Notes: generated by a model from the letters alone, not told the origin. Positions 7,120-12,515 are shown, numbered from the stretch's first letter. The stretch is DNA of 12,896 nt from CAKVLS01 sp045605365 (GCA_045605365.1 JAZUPV010000089.1:1-12896), one strand, 5' to 3'. Translations and numbers: made by a program.

Positions 7120-7178
7120 AAAAACTATAAAAAACTAAAAATAATTTTAAAAAACTATAAAAAACTATAAAAAACTAT
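7120..7178. repeat. Phased A-tracts, about 10-bp tandem unit AAAAAACTAT
   Basis: A unit of about 10 bases (a run of five or six A followed by CTAT or CTA) recurs across this stretch. Three consecutive copies are at 7149-7178 and further copies upstream are interrupted by a short AT-rich spacer. Helically phased A-tracts give intrinsic DNA curvature. They lie exactly between the two divergent promoters, so they may act as a shared UP-element-like or bent upstream region. Confidence 0.7.
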
Positions 7179-7206
7179 TTACAAACCTAAAAAAGTATGA
7201 TATTAT
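7178..7206 (+). promoter_or_regulatory. Promoter for MutT-like gene
   Basis: TTTACA and TATTAT are separated by 17 bases, directly abutting the last A-tract repeat. Transcription would start near 7213, about 23 bases before the ATG. Confidence 0.6.
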
Positions 7207-7235
7207 ATAATCACAAAAGCAAAGGAGAAAACATA

Positions 7236-7634
7236 ATGAAACAAATAAAAACAGTAGCAGGTGTTATAAGAAACGAAAAAGGTGAAGTATTGTGTACTCT
7301 AAGAGACCAAGGCAAATACGACTATGTATCTTTTAAGTGGGAATTCCCTGGTGGCAAAATAGAAGAAGGCGAAACTCTAGAACAAACTTTAGTTAGAGAA
7401 CTTCACGAAGAGTTAGAAATCGACGTTGAAATAGGTGACTTTTTCTACCAAGTCGAGCACGATTATCCAGACTTTCATCTATCAATGGCAGTGTTTGATT
7501 GCAAACTAATCTCTAAAGAAATGAAGATGAACGTTCACAAAGGTATCAAGTGGTTGTTGCCAAAAGATATGATGACTCTAGACTGGGCAGCAGCAGATAT
7601 CCCTGTAGCCAAACTTGTACACCAAGGCAAATAA
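7236..7634 (+). CDS. mutT: MutT-like Nudix hydrolase (8-oxo-dGTP diphosphatase type)
   Basis: The 132 residues resemble MutT over the full length. A V-A-G-V-I-R-N strand is followed by W-E-F-P-G-G-K-I-E-E-G-E and the Nudix box (40-62), then V-E-H-D-Y-P-D-F-H, matching the Y-E-F-P-D-x-H strand of MutT, and a C-terminal I-P-V-A-K-L helix. MutT-type enzymes remove oxidised dGTP from the nucleotide pool; some relatives prefer CTP or dCTP, so the substrate is inferred. The glycine normally near the end of the Nudix box is a glutamate here (E61). The start at 7236 has AAAGGAG 8 bases upstream; an in-frame extension to 7197 lacks a start site and would include the promoter. Single-gene unit. Confidence 0.85.
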   Translation: MKQIKTVAGVIRNEKGEVLCTLRDQGKYDYVSFKWEFPGGKIEEGETLEQTLVRELHEELEIDVEIGDFFYQVEHDYPDFHLSMAVFDCKLISKEMKMNVHKGIKWLLPKDMMTLDWAAADIPVAKLVHQGK

Positions 7635-7653
7635 TATTATAGGTTTATTAATA

Positions 7654-7688
7654 AAAAAAGAATCCAATTTTTTGTTGGATTCTTTTTT
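7654..7688. terminator. Bidirectional terminator between mutT-like and thymidine kinase genes
   Basis: GAATCCAA (7660-7667) and TTGGATTC (7675-7682) form a perfect stem with a 7-base loop, with A runs before and T runs after, so it works for both converging genes. Confidence 0.93.
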
Positions 7689-7700
7689 GTTTTTAATGTC

Positions 7701-8282
7701 TTAATTTTTTGTTTTTAGTTGTTTATAACAAGAATAGCACATACTCATATATGATTCTTCTGCGCCTATTGATATTTCTTCACCGCTAGTTACAAGTTCA
7801 CCATTTACAAATCTACCATTGATAGTGGCTTTTTTGCCGCACTTACATACAGACTTTATTTCGCTGATAGATTCTGCAACTTCGACCAAACGTTTTGACC
7901 CTTCAAAAAGTTTTGTCTTAAAGTTAGTAAGTAACCCATAACACAACACTGGCACCATTAGAGAAATATCGTGCAACTGATCGATTTGTTCTGCGCTACA
8001 AAACTGTACTTCGTCTACGATAACAACTTTTTTGCCTTCAGTAAAGCCCAAACTTGTTATAAAATCATACAAGTTAATATTTGTGTCAAAAACCTTGCAA
8101 TTAGCATAAATACCAATTCTGCTTTTTACAACTATTTCTCCATCGACAACGTCTCTATTGTCAATAACAGGTTTTATCAACAAAACTTCATAACCTTTTT
8201 GTAAATAGTTAAACCTTGTCATCAATGCTTGAGCTGTTTTTGAGCTGCCCATCGCACCATATTTAAAATACAACTTTGACAT
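7701..8282 (-). CDS. tdk: Thymidine kinase (type II)
   Basis: The 193-residue protein is a complete type II thymidine kinase, which phosphorylates thymidine with ATP in the salvage pathway. Visible motifs are the P-loop G-A-M-G-S-S-K-T (9-16), V-V-I-V-D-E-V-Q-F with catalytic E91 (86-94), and the Y-G-L-L-T-N-F segment (115-121). The structural zinc site is formed by C146, C148, C182 and C185. The lasso region G-A-E-E-S-Y (173-178) precedes the last cysteine pair. The P-loop differs slightly from the common G-x-M-F/Y-S-G-K. The ATG has GAGGT about 8 bases upstream, and a good promoter lies about 20 bases before the start codon. Confidence 0.95.
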   Translation of the reverse strand: MSKLYFKYGAMGSSKTAQALMTRFNYLQKGYEVLLIKPVIDNRDVVDGEIVVKSRIGIYANCKVFDTNINLYDFITSLGFTEGKKVVIVDEVQFCSAEQIDQLHDISLMVPVLCYGLLTNFKTKLFEGSKRLVEVAESISEIKSVCKCGKKATINGRFVNGELVTSGEEISIGAEESYMSMCYSCYKQLKTKN

Positions 8283-8301
8283 AAATTTTTACCTCTATAC
8301 C

Positions 8302-8330
8302 ATTGTAATTAATCTAAACAAAAAAGACAA
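8302..8330 (-). promoter_or_regulatory. Promoter for thymidine kinase gene
   Basis: TTGTCT and TACAAT are separated by 17 bases on the minus strand. Transcription would start about 13 bases upstream of the ATG. Confidence 0.65.
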
Positions 8331-8371
8331 ATATTAACGCCGTTTTTAATAAAAAACATTTAATTAACTTA

Positions 8372-8402
8372 CAAAAAAACAAGTCTTTTTTCTAAGACCT
8401 GT
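8372..8402 (-). terminator. Intrinsic terminator overlapping the metallopeptidase-like stop codon
   Basis: On the minus strand ACAGGTCTT pairs with AAGACTTGT (one G-U pair), followed by seven U. The TAG stop (8392-8394) starts at the edge of the stem and runs into the loop. Confidence 0.88.
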
Positions 8403-9033
8403 TTTTAGTATTTTTTTTATTGCGTCGTCTTTGTTTAAAATTGTTAAATGCAATTTTTATTCTATAAAAAAATCCCAATTCTCTTCTTGCTCGTGCTTTG
8501 TCTTGTCTATAACCGTATACACTATGGTCCAAAGCTCTTTTAAAATCTTTACAAAAAAGAAACCTTAGCCTTAGTCTTCTTAGTTGCCTAATGGCATATC
8601 TGTCAGCATCTCTTTCGATGGGTTGCATAGTGTAATAAGATATAGAATCTCCACTATTGGCAACGCCCACATATCCTTCAAGATTTTTCTTCCATCTATA
8701 TTCTTTTGATAAAAAATGATGGTTTTCTTTGTCGTCTATTTCATCTTTTTGATAAGCATGTCTGCCTTCATGAAAAAGTGTCGCCAAAACAAAAAATCTA
8801 TCTTCGTCTTTGTCAAATTCTGCTATGTCAATAAGTATCGACTTTGTACCATAAGAACATCTTCCGCCAACACCTTTTTCTAAATCTTTTACGACAACTT
8901 TATAGACAGGGCGTTTAAGTTTTTTTGCCTGAAGATTTTCTATTTCTTGTAACACATCAATCTTTTCTTCAAAGGATAACTTTTTCCATTTTCTAAGTTT
9001 TAATTTGCTGTAAATTTTTGTTTTTGAAAACAT
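8392..9033 (-). CDS. HExxH zinc metallopeptidase-like protein
   Basis: The 213-residue protein carries a zincin motif, H88-E-G-R-H92, inside a helix (L-A-T-L-F-H-E-G-R-H-A-Y-Q). About 48 residues later E-R-D-A-D (140-144) could give the third zinc ligand, as in gluzincins of the ImmA/IrrE type. No signal peptide or membrane segment is seen, so it is likely cytoplasmic. Both ends are strongly basic; the C-terminus is a K/R/N-rich tail of about 20 residues. ImmA/IrrE-like proteases usually cleave a repressor encoded next to them, but no helix-turn-helix gene is adjacent here, so the target is unknown. The ATG has GAGG 6-7 bases upstream. It is a single-gene unit; no clear promoter was chosen in the 136-base gap behind it. 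Confidence 0.75.
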   Translation of the reverse strand: MFSKTKIYSKLKLRKWKKLSFEEKIDVLQEIENLQAKKLKRPVYKVVVKDLEKGVGGRCSYGTKSILIDIAEFDKDEDRFFVLATLFHEGRHAYQKDEIDDKENHHFLSKEYRWKKNLEGYVGVANSGDSISYYTMQPIERDADRYAIRQLRRLRLRFLFCKDFKRALDHSVYGYRQDKARARRELGFFYRIKIAFNNFKQRRRNKKNTKNRS

Positions 9034-9169
9034 TAAAAACCTCTTAAGTATAGTTAGATGATATTACCATTTTATTTTAAAAGCATTAACAATTCTAAGC
9101 TAAATTTTAATGGCAAATATTTTAACAACATTGGCTTGTGGTAAAATTTTGATTAATTTATTGCAGAAA

Positions 9170-10327
9170 TTAGTTGTTTGTTATAAGTTCTGTGCTAAGG
9201 GCTTTGATTTGAGAAATATTTTCGTCTTTAATGGCAGACAATATTTTAACATTGGTGTTTGCAAAGGTTAAGTTTGAACACTTAGCTAACATATCTTGCA
9301 TAACTTTTGTTGCTGTTGGTGCCCAACTGCCATTTTCGATAAAACCTACAAATTTATTTTGAAAATTATGTTCAACCAATGTGTGTATAAAGTTTTTCAT
9401 AAACGGAAATACGTCGCCATTGTAAGTAGTGGTTGCAAGAACAATTTTGCCATATCTAAAGGCATCTTCTACAGCCTCTGCCATATCGCATCTCGCAAGG
9501 TCGTTTACTGCGACTTTAATACCTTTGCTTGTTAATTCTTCGGCTAATTTTTCCACAGCTTTTTTAGTATTGCCATATACAGAGGTATAAGCTATAACAA
9601 CGCCATCACTTTCGGTAGAGTATGTCGCCCAAGTTTGATATAGGTTGATATAGTATGCCAAATTGTCTTTAAGAACAGGACCATGTAGTGGACAAATTGC
9701 TTGTATGTTAAGGTTTTTAGCCTTTTTCAAAAGATTTTGTACAGGTATGCCATATTTGCCGACAATACCCACATAATATCTTCGAGCTTCACAAGCCCAG
9801 TCTTCGTCTATGTCTAATGCGCCAAACTTGCCAAAAGCATCCGCAGAAAATAAAACCTTATCGGTCGAATCATAGGTCATAATAACTTCTGGCCAGTGGA
9901 TCATAGGGGCCTCAATAAAAGTTAGCTTATGTTTGCCCAAGTCTAGCTGGTCGTTTTCTTTGACAACAACTTGATTGCTTTCAAAGTTGTCACCATAAAA
10001 GTTTTTCATCATCACAAACGCTTTAGCAGAAGCAACAATTTGTGTCTTAGAAAATCTCTCCATAAATTTAATTATACTGCCAGAGTGGTCTGGCTCCATA
10101 TGCTGTACAATTAAATAGTCGGGATTTCTGCCATTTAGTTCTTTATCAATGTTTATAAGCCACTCATCTGCAAAATTCTCATCAACAGAATCAAACACGG
10201 CAATTTTGTCGTCAATAACAACATAAGAGTTGTATGCCATACCATTTGGTACAACATATTGTCCTTCAAACAAGTCTATTTTATGGTCGTTTACGCCGAC
10301 ATATTTTATATCGTCATTTAGATGCAT
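9170..10327 (-). CDS. A-type flavo-diiron protein (FprA/rubredoxin:oxygen oxidoreductase)
   Basis: The 385-residue protein has an N-terminal metallo-beta-lactamase-like domain with the diiron ligands H76-x-E78-x-D80-H81, H144, D163 and H215 (C-P-L-H-G-P). A C-terminal flavodoxin domain runs from about residue 240 on. It starts with V-V-I-A-Y-T-S-V-Y-G-N-T, the FMN phosphate loop, and contains G-F-I-E-N-G-S-W-A-P. Such proteins reduce O2 to water, or NO to N2O, and protect anaerobes; electrons come from rubredoxin or a flavin reductase, neither of which is in the window. The reading frame is open to 10426, but the start at 10327 is chosen because GAGGAG precedes it and a strong promoter lies inside the longer frame. 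No rubredoxin domain is fused. Confidence 0.93.
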   Translation of the reverse strand: MHLNDDIKYVGVNDHKIDLFEGQYVVPNGMAYNSYVVIDDKIAVFDSVDENFADEWLINIDKELNGRNPDYLIVQHMEPDHSGSIIKFMERFSKTQIVASAKAFVMMKNFYGDNFESNQVVVKENDQLDLGKHKLTFIEAPMIHWPEVIMTYDSTDKVLFSADAFGKFGALDIDEDWACEARRYYVGIVGKYGIPVQNLLKKAKNLNIQAICPLHGPVLKDNLAYYINLYQTWATYSTESDGVVIAYTSVYGNTKKAVEKLAEELTSKGIKVAVNDLARCDMAEAVEDAFRYGKIVLATTTYNGDVFPFMKNFIHTLVEHNFQNKFVGFIENGSWAPTATKVMQDMLAKCSNLTFANTNVKILSAIKDENISQIKALSTELITNN

Positions 10328-10373
10328 TTGTATCTCCTCGAGTAATGTTTTTATATGATTTTCTATCTTTAAC

Positions 10374-10402
10374 ATTATAAAAAATGAACATATTTTAGTC
10401 AA
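10374..10402 (-). promoter_or_regulatory. Strong promoter for flavo-diiron gene
   Basis: TTGACT and a perfect TATAAT are separated by exactly 17 bases on the minus strand. Transcription would begin near 10367, giving a leader of about 40 bases with GAGGAG before the ATG at 10327. This rules against the longer in-frame start at 10426. Confidence 0.75.
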
Positions 10403-10554
10403 ACCATTCAAATAAACTTTTACCAAAAAGTCTCTCGCCCTTAATTAATTAAATCTTACAAAAATGTATATTATACTCCTTTTCAATAAAGTTGTTTTAC
10501 AATATAAAATACTATACATATATTTCATATATCTGTGCAATATCAAAAATCATT

Positions 10555-10734
10555 TCACATTAAATCGTGTGTCCTTGATATAAAAGATATATTATCTTTA
10601 CAATCACAACAAAACCTTATGCCATGTCCATACAACTTGCAAAACAACATGCCAACCTTTAAATAGTAAAAAGTGTGAGCCTTGCAGCCTAAAACGAATA
10701 ATTTATTTAGGTCTTGATAGCCGGACCTCCACAT
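10555..10734 (-). pseudogene. Cys/His-rich short ORF, remnant or small gene
   Basis: Fifty-nine codons follow an ATG at 10734. The product has a suggestive spacing of C-x-x-H, C-x-x-x-x-H and C-C-x-C, which could bind zinc, but I recognise no family. There is no ribosome binding site before this ATG. The frame is continuous with the small ORF at 10750-10908, broken only by one TAG at 10750-10752, so both may be parts of one gene interrupted by an amber codon. The first codons overlap the tRNA-like sequence. The rest of the stretch from 10430 to 10554 holds only AT-rich sequence in which I see nothing definite. Confidence 0.3.
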
Positions 10735-10771
10735 TACCAAGGCAGTGCACTACCGATTGTGCCACATCTTA
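10722..10771 (-). other. tRNA-like fragment (5' half, threonine GGU-like)
   Basis: On the minus strand TG is followed by a D-arm-like hairpin (GCAC, a loop with AATCGGTA, then GTGC). Next comes a 7-base loop TTGGTAA that would carry a GGT anticodon, then AGGTC like a variable region. The anticodon stem is mostly unpaired, and no T-arm or 3' acceptor strand follows. It is therefore at best a decayed or partial tRNA, or a chance resemblance overlapping the two short reading frames. Confidence 0.3.
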
Positions 10772-10908
10772 TAAACACAAGGAGTATCTTGACAAACAAC
10801 ACCATAGACACCTTTTTTAATTTTATTTTTATGATATGCTGTAGTAGAATCTACAGCATATAAACCTGACAAATTAACATTTTTACGATTATATTTTTTT
10901 TGTTTCAA
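10750..10908 (-). CDS. Short basic protein, divergent from structured RNA A
   Basis: A TTG start at 10908 with GAGGTG 7 bases upstream opens a 52-residue ORF rich in lysine, asparagine and tyrosine, ending in W-H-N-R before TAG. It is too short for family recognition. Its N-terminal 35 residues weakly resemble those of the small gene at 11073-11292: basic start, then L-x-x-V, a polar stretch, and K-K-G at the same distance. Its ribosome binding site overlaps the promoter of the plus-strand RNA at 10947, the same head-to-head layout as the next unit. A 26-base inverted repeat lies inside the ORF. The start codon is non-ATG and the gene could be non-functional, so confidence is modest. Confidence 0.4.
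   Translation of the reverse strand: MKQKKYNRKNVNLSGLYAVDSTTAYHKNKIKKGVYGVVCQDTPCVYKMWHNR
10835..10860. repeat. Perfect inverted repeat, 10-bp arms
   Basis: TATGCTGTAG and CTACAGCATA flank a 6-base centre. There is no T run on the side needed for a terminator on either strand, so it is more likely a protein-binding or structural site, or chance within the small ORF. Confidence 0.5.
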
Positions 10909-10911
10909 TTA

Positions 10912-10940
10912 TTGACACCTCATAAGTTTTGTAATATACT
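10912..10940 (+). promoter_or_regulatory. Near-consensus promoter for structured RNA A
   Basis: A perfect TTGACA is followed after exactly 17 bases by TATACT. The start site would be near 10947. The spacer contains the reverse complement of the ribosome binding site of the divergent small gene. Confidence 0.85.
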
Positions 10941-10946
10941 ATCAAA

Positions 10947-11069
10947 GCAGTCGGAGTGACACCCAGTGTCAAAGTTGTGGGCCTAAGTCGTACAACCAAG
11001 CAGAGTAGCTAGACTGCCTTGCGCTGTGAGGCTCTGCATAAAACTACTAGTTTATCTAGTAGTTTTTTT
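10947..11069 (+). ncRNA. Structured non-coding RNA A, predicted pseudoknot
   Basis: About 123 bases lie between a near-consensus promoter and an intrinsic terminator, with no plausible reading frame. GCAGTC (10947-10952) pairs with GACTGC (11012-11017). Inside it are the hairpins TGACAC/GTGTCA (10957-10971, 3-base loop) and GTTGT/ACAAC (10974-10996). GCAGAG (11000-11005), within the outer loop, pairs with CTCTGC (11032-11037) beyond the closing strand, which makes an H-type pseudoknot. The RNA converges on the small basic-protein gene at 11073-11292 and shares its terminator with it. It matches no riboswitch or ribozyme I can name. A regulatory or antitoxin-type RNA is possible, but function is unknown. 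Confidence 0.7.
11041..11069. terminator. Terminator of RNA A, also facing the small gene
   Basis: AAACTACTAG pairs with CTAGTAGTTT around TTTAT, followed by a T run on the plus strand. A weaker U run exists on the minus strand. Nearly the same hairpin recurs at 11423-11454. Confidence 0.92.
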
Positions 11070-11072
11070 ATT

Positions 11073-11292
11073 TTAATATCTTTTTCTACAAATGGCTCTT
11101 TTTACTTTTCTAGCGCCTACTTTACAACCTTGAGCAAAAGATCTCTTTTCTGCTGCTGTGTAATATTTTTTTCTTATATGCCATTATTAATCCCTTTTTA
11201 AAAGATTTGTGGTCTTTATCCCAAACGTTATCTGCAGTTACAACTTCTAAATTTACTAAATCTTTATTTTTAACTTGTAACTTTCTTGACAT
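11073..11292 (-). pseudogene. Short basic protein gene with frameshift in an A7 tract
   Basis: An ATG at 11292 with GGAGAG 6 bases upstream opens a frame of basic, polar residues reaching F-K-K-G-L-I, then a second ATG at 11184 that has its own AAGGGA site. The frame enters a run of seven A (11166-11172). If read straight it ends at 11122 with residues that look non-coding. If one base is skipped at the A run, the frame continues as Y-Y-T-A-A-E-K-R-S-F-A-Q-G and then a strongly basic tail to TAA at 11073. That second frame resembles the C-terminal part of the fragment at 11458-11575 (E-K, aromatic-x-x-G, A-R-K). It may be a disabled gene, a sequencing error, slippage, or two overlapping small genes. 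Confidence 0.5.
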
Positions 11293-11314
11293 AAACATCT
11301 CTCCGAGATATAAT
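11286..11314 (+). promoter_or_regulatory. Consensus promoter for structured RNA B
   Basis: Perfect TTGACA and perfect TATAAT are separated by exactly 17 bases. The -35 overlaps the start codon of the divergent small gene (11290-11292), and the spacer holds its ribosome binding site. Confidence 0.9.
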
Positions 11315-11320
11315 ATTAAC

Positions 11321-11454
11321 AATTCCGAAGGTGTATGAACACAGCAACGAAAGTTGAGGTTGCCAGATAGAAAAGTCTAGGAAGTGCATTTAATGCGTGT
11401 TAAAACACGGCTAGTTTCTATCAAAAACTACTAGTTAATCTAGTAGTTTTTTTT
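11321..11454 (+). ncRNA. Structured non-coding RNA B, predicted three-way junction
   Basis: About 134 bases run from a consensus promoter to a strong terminator with no likely coding frame. The 5' part contains GTGT/ACAC with loop ATGA (11331-11342) and CAAC/GTTG closed by a GAAA tetraloop (11345-11356). An alternative stem, GCAAC with GTTGC (11344-11348 with 11359-11363), competes with the latter. The 3' part is closed by GATAGAAA/TTTCTATC (11366-11373 with 11415-11422) plus CTAG/CTAG. It encloses the two hairpins GCAT/ATGC (11386-11396) and GTGT/ACAC (11397-11408), a three-way junction. Apart from the terminator the sequence differs from RNA A, but the promoter-RNA-terminator layout is the same. 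No named RNA family is recognised. Confidence 0.7.
11423..11454. terminator. Terminator of RNA B, near copy of the RNA A terminator
   Basis: A 12-bp stem ends in ACTACTAG/CTAGTAGT with loop TTAAT and eight T. It differs from the copy at 11041-11069 by one loop base and one extra T. The hairpin can also serve the minus-strand fragment that ends at 11458. Confidence 0.93.
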
Positions 11455-11457
11455 ATT

Positions 11458-11575
11458 TTAACCATTATAAGCAATAATTAAAGGTGTTTTGCCTTTGCCA
11501 CGTTTAGACTGTGCTGCTTTGCCAATATCTTTACGTGCTGCCAAATAACCAGAACGATATGCTTTTTCACAAAAG
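11458..11575 (-). pseudogene. C-terminal fragment of a short basic protein
   Basis: On the minus strand a frame with no start codon encodes E-K-A-Y-R-S-G-Y-L-A-A-R-K, a K/R/G-rich stretch and an end of L-I-I-A-Y-N-G before TAA (11458-11460). Upstream the frame stays open only to about 11612 without a credible start, and that DNA codes for the recombinase on the other strand. The gene was therefore probably truncated by the rearrangement that brought in the recombinase end. Its aromatic-x-x-G and A-R-K pattern and position next to a matching terminator suggest the same family as the gene at 11073-11292. Confidence 0.5.
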
Positions 11576-11863
11576 CAACTGCAAGGACAATTTGGCAAAA
11601 TAAAAAAGGCCTATGGCCTTGCTGATAATTTTAGGATATATGATTTGCGACACACTTTTATAAGCTTGTGCAAAGACGAAAATATCCCAGAACATATAAT
11701 TCAATTTTGGGTTGGTCATGAGATTGGTAGTAAAGTCACTAGCAGAACCTACACTCATGTAAGTCAAGACGCTAATTTATTATGCTATAGTAAATTGAAC
11801 GGCTCAAAATTCTACTCAAATTCTATTCACTTTTTGACTGAAAACAAAAATGACAAAGAGTAA
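11576..11863 (+). pseudogene. Tyrosine recombinase (phage-type integrase), C-terminal fragment
   Basis: The frame encodes the end of an integrase catalytic domain: G-L-A-D-N-F-R-I-Y-D-L-R-H-T-F with the second catalytic arginine, W-V-G-H with the conserved histidine, and R-T-Y-T-H-V with the tyrosine nucleophile. Normal enzymes have about 300-400 residues; fewer than 100 are here. The first arginine, the core-binding domain and any start codon are missing (an apparent start at 11645 is the TTG of the L-R-H-T motif). The usual H-x-L-R histidine is a tyrosine. The break lies near 11570-11590, where the minus-strand small-gene fragment also ends. It is a remnant of an integrated element and cannot be active by itself. 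Confidence 0.8.
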
Positions 11864-11884
11864 ACACAATATATTGTATATAAA

Positions 11885-11910
11885 ATAAAAAAACAACCAC
11901 GAAGGGTTGT
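11885..11910 (-). terminator. Terminator after P-loop kinase-like gene
   Basis: ACAACC (11893-11898) pairs with GGTTGT (11905-11910) around a 6-base loop, and the minus strand then has seven U. It lies about 45 bases after the kinase-like stop codon. Confidence 0.75.
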
Positions 11911-11954
11911 ATACTTGGCGGGGCACTGGTAATAGCATTCTAACATTATTATGG

Positions 11955-12473
11955 TTAATCTTTTGGAATTAATTTATAATTTCGTTTCAATAAAGCATCT
12001 TCTAAAGTTTCGTTGTCGTGCAATAATATTTTTTTACCTTTAAAGTTTTTACATCTTTTGTATGCAATTTGATAGAATTTTTTGTTTTTCTCTATCCACT
12101 CTTTAGAATTACCTCTATCTTTAAAACGCTTAACATATGTTTTATAAGCACTTTTTGTTGGATAGCAAACAATATAATCTAGCCCAAATGTGTCATAAAA
12201 ATCAACTTCTTCATCTCCATTATAGCGAACGCATACGATGTCATATTTCTCGGTTGCTTCTTTTATTGCTTGAATATAATTTTCAGGATAGTCTTTTCTT
12301 GTAATTCTATTAGGTTCTCCTTTTAATTTTTCATAATCAAGATTTTCAATATTAGAATAATCATATTTAAAAGGACTACTTTCTAAATCTACAACGTTTT
12401 TATATTTTTTGGCAAGATAGGTTTTCCCCACTCCTCCAAAACCAGATATAATAATTCCTTTTTGTTTTTTCAT
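11955..12473 (-). CDS. P-loop kinase-like protein, phage-type nucleoside/nucleotide kinase
   Basis: The 172-residue protein begins with I-I-I-S-G-F-G-G-V-G-K-T (Walker A, residues 11-18). It has D-L-E-S-S early after the P-loop and a Y-P-x-N-Y-I-Q-A-I-K helix. Near 110-130 come I-V-C-Y-P-T-K-S-A-Y-K-T-Y-V-K-R-F-K-D-R-G-N, with basic residues like the lid of small nucleotide kinases. This pattern is familiar from phage and mobile-element proteins that resemble dNMP or nucleoside kinases; the substrate is not shown. The ATG has GAGG about 8 bases upstream. It is a single-gene unit beside an integrase remnant, fitting an accessory origin. The family assignment is moderate and the P-loop is certain. 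Confidence 0.75.
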   Translation of the reverse strand: MKKQKGIIISGFGGVGKTYLAKKYKNVVDLESSPFKYDYSNIENLDYEKLKGEPNRITRKDYPENYIQAIKEATEKYDIVCVRYNGDEEVDFYDTFGLDYIVCYPTKSAYKTYVKRFKDRGNSKEWIEKNKKFYQIAYKRCKNFKGKKILLHDNETLEDALLKRNYKLIPKD

Positions 12474-12515
12474 TTTATACCTCTATAAAAATAGTGTACC
12501 ATAAAATCTTAAAAT

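Noticed and set aside
7120..7190. CRISPR-like repeat
   Set aside because: The unit is only about 10 bases with no spacers; it is a phased A-tract region.
10328..10426. N-terminal extension of the flavo-diiron protein by 33 residues
   Set aside because: A strong promoter (TTGACT-17-TATAAT) lies within this stretch, and GAGGAG precedes the ATG at 10327; the extension also does not match the family start.
10835..10860. Intrinsic terminator
   Set aside because: The hairpin is perfect, but neither strand has a T run directly after it.
11019..11201. Plus-strand open frame across the terminator of RNA A
   Set aside because: It would read through a strong terminator hairpin, has no ribosome binding site and encodes low-complexity F/S/L.
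10940..11454. Integron cassette array with attC sites
   Set aside because: The repeated hairpins end in T runs like terminators, and I do not find the paired RYYYAAC/GTTRRRY ends of attC; the recombinase remnant is phage-type and lies outside the units.
11645..11863. Complete 72-residue gene starting at TTG 11645
   Set aside because: The codon is the leucine of the L-R-H-T integrase motif and the coding similarity continues upstream, so this is a truncated integrase and not a small gene.
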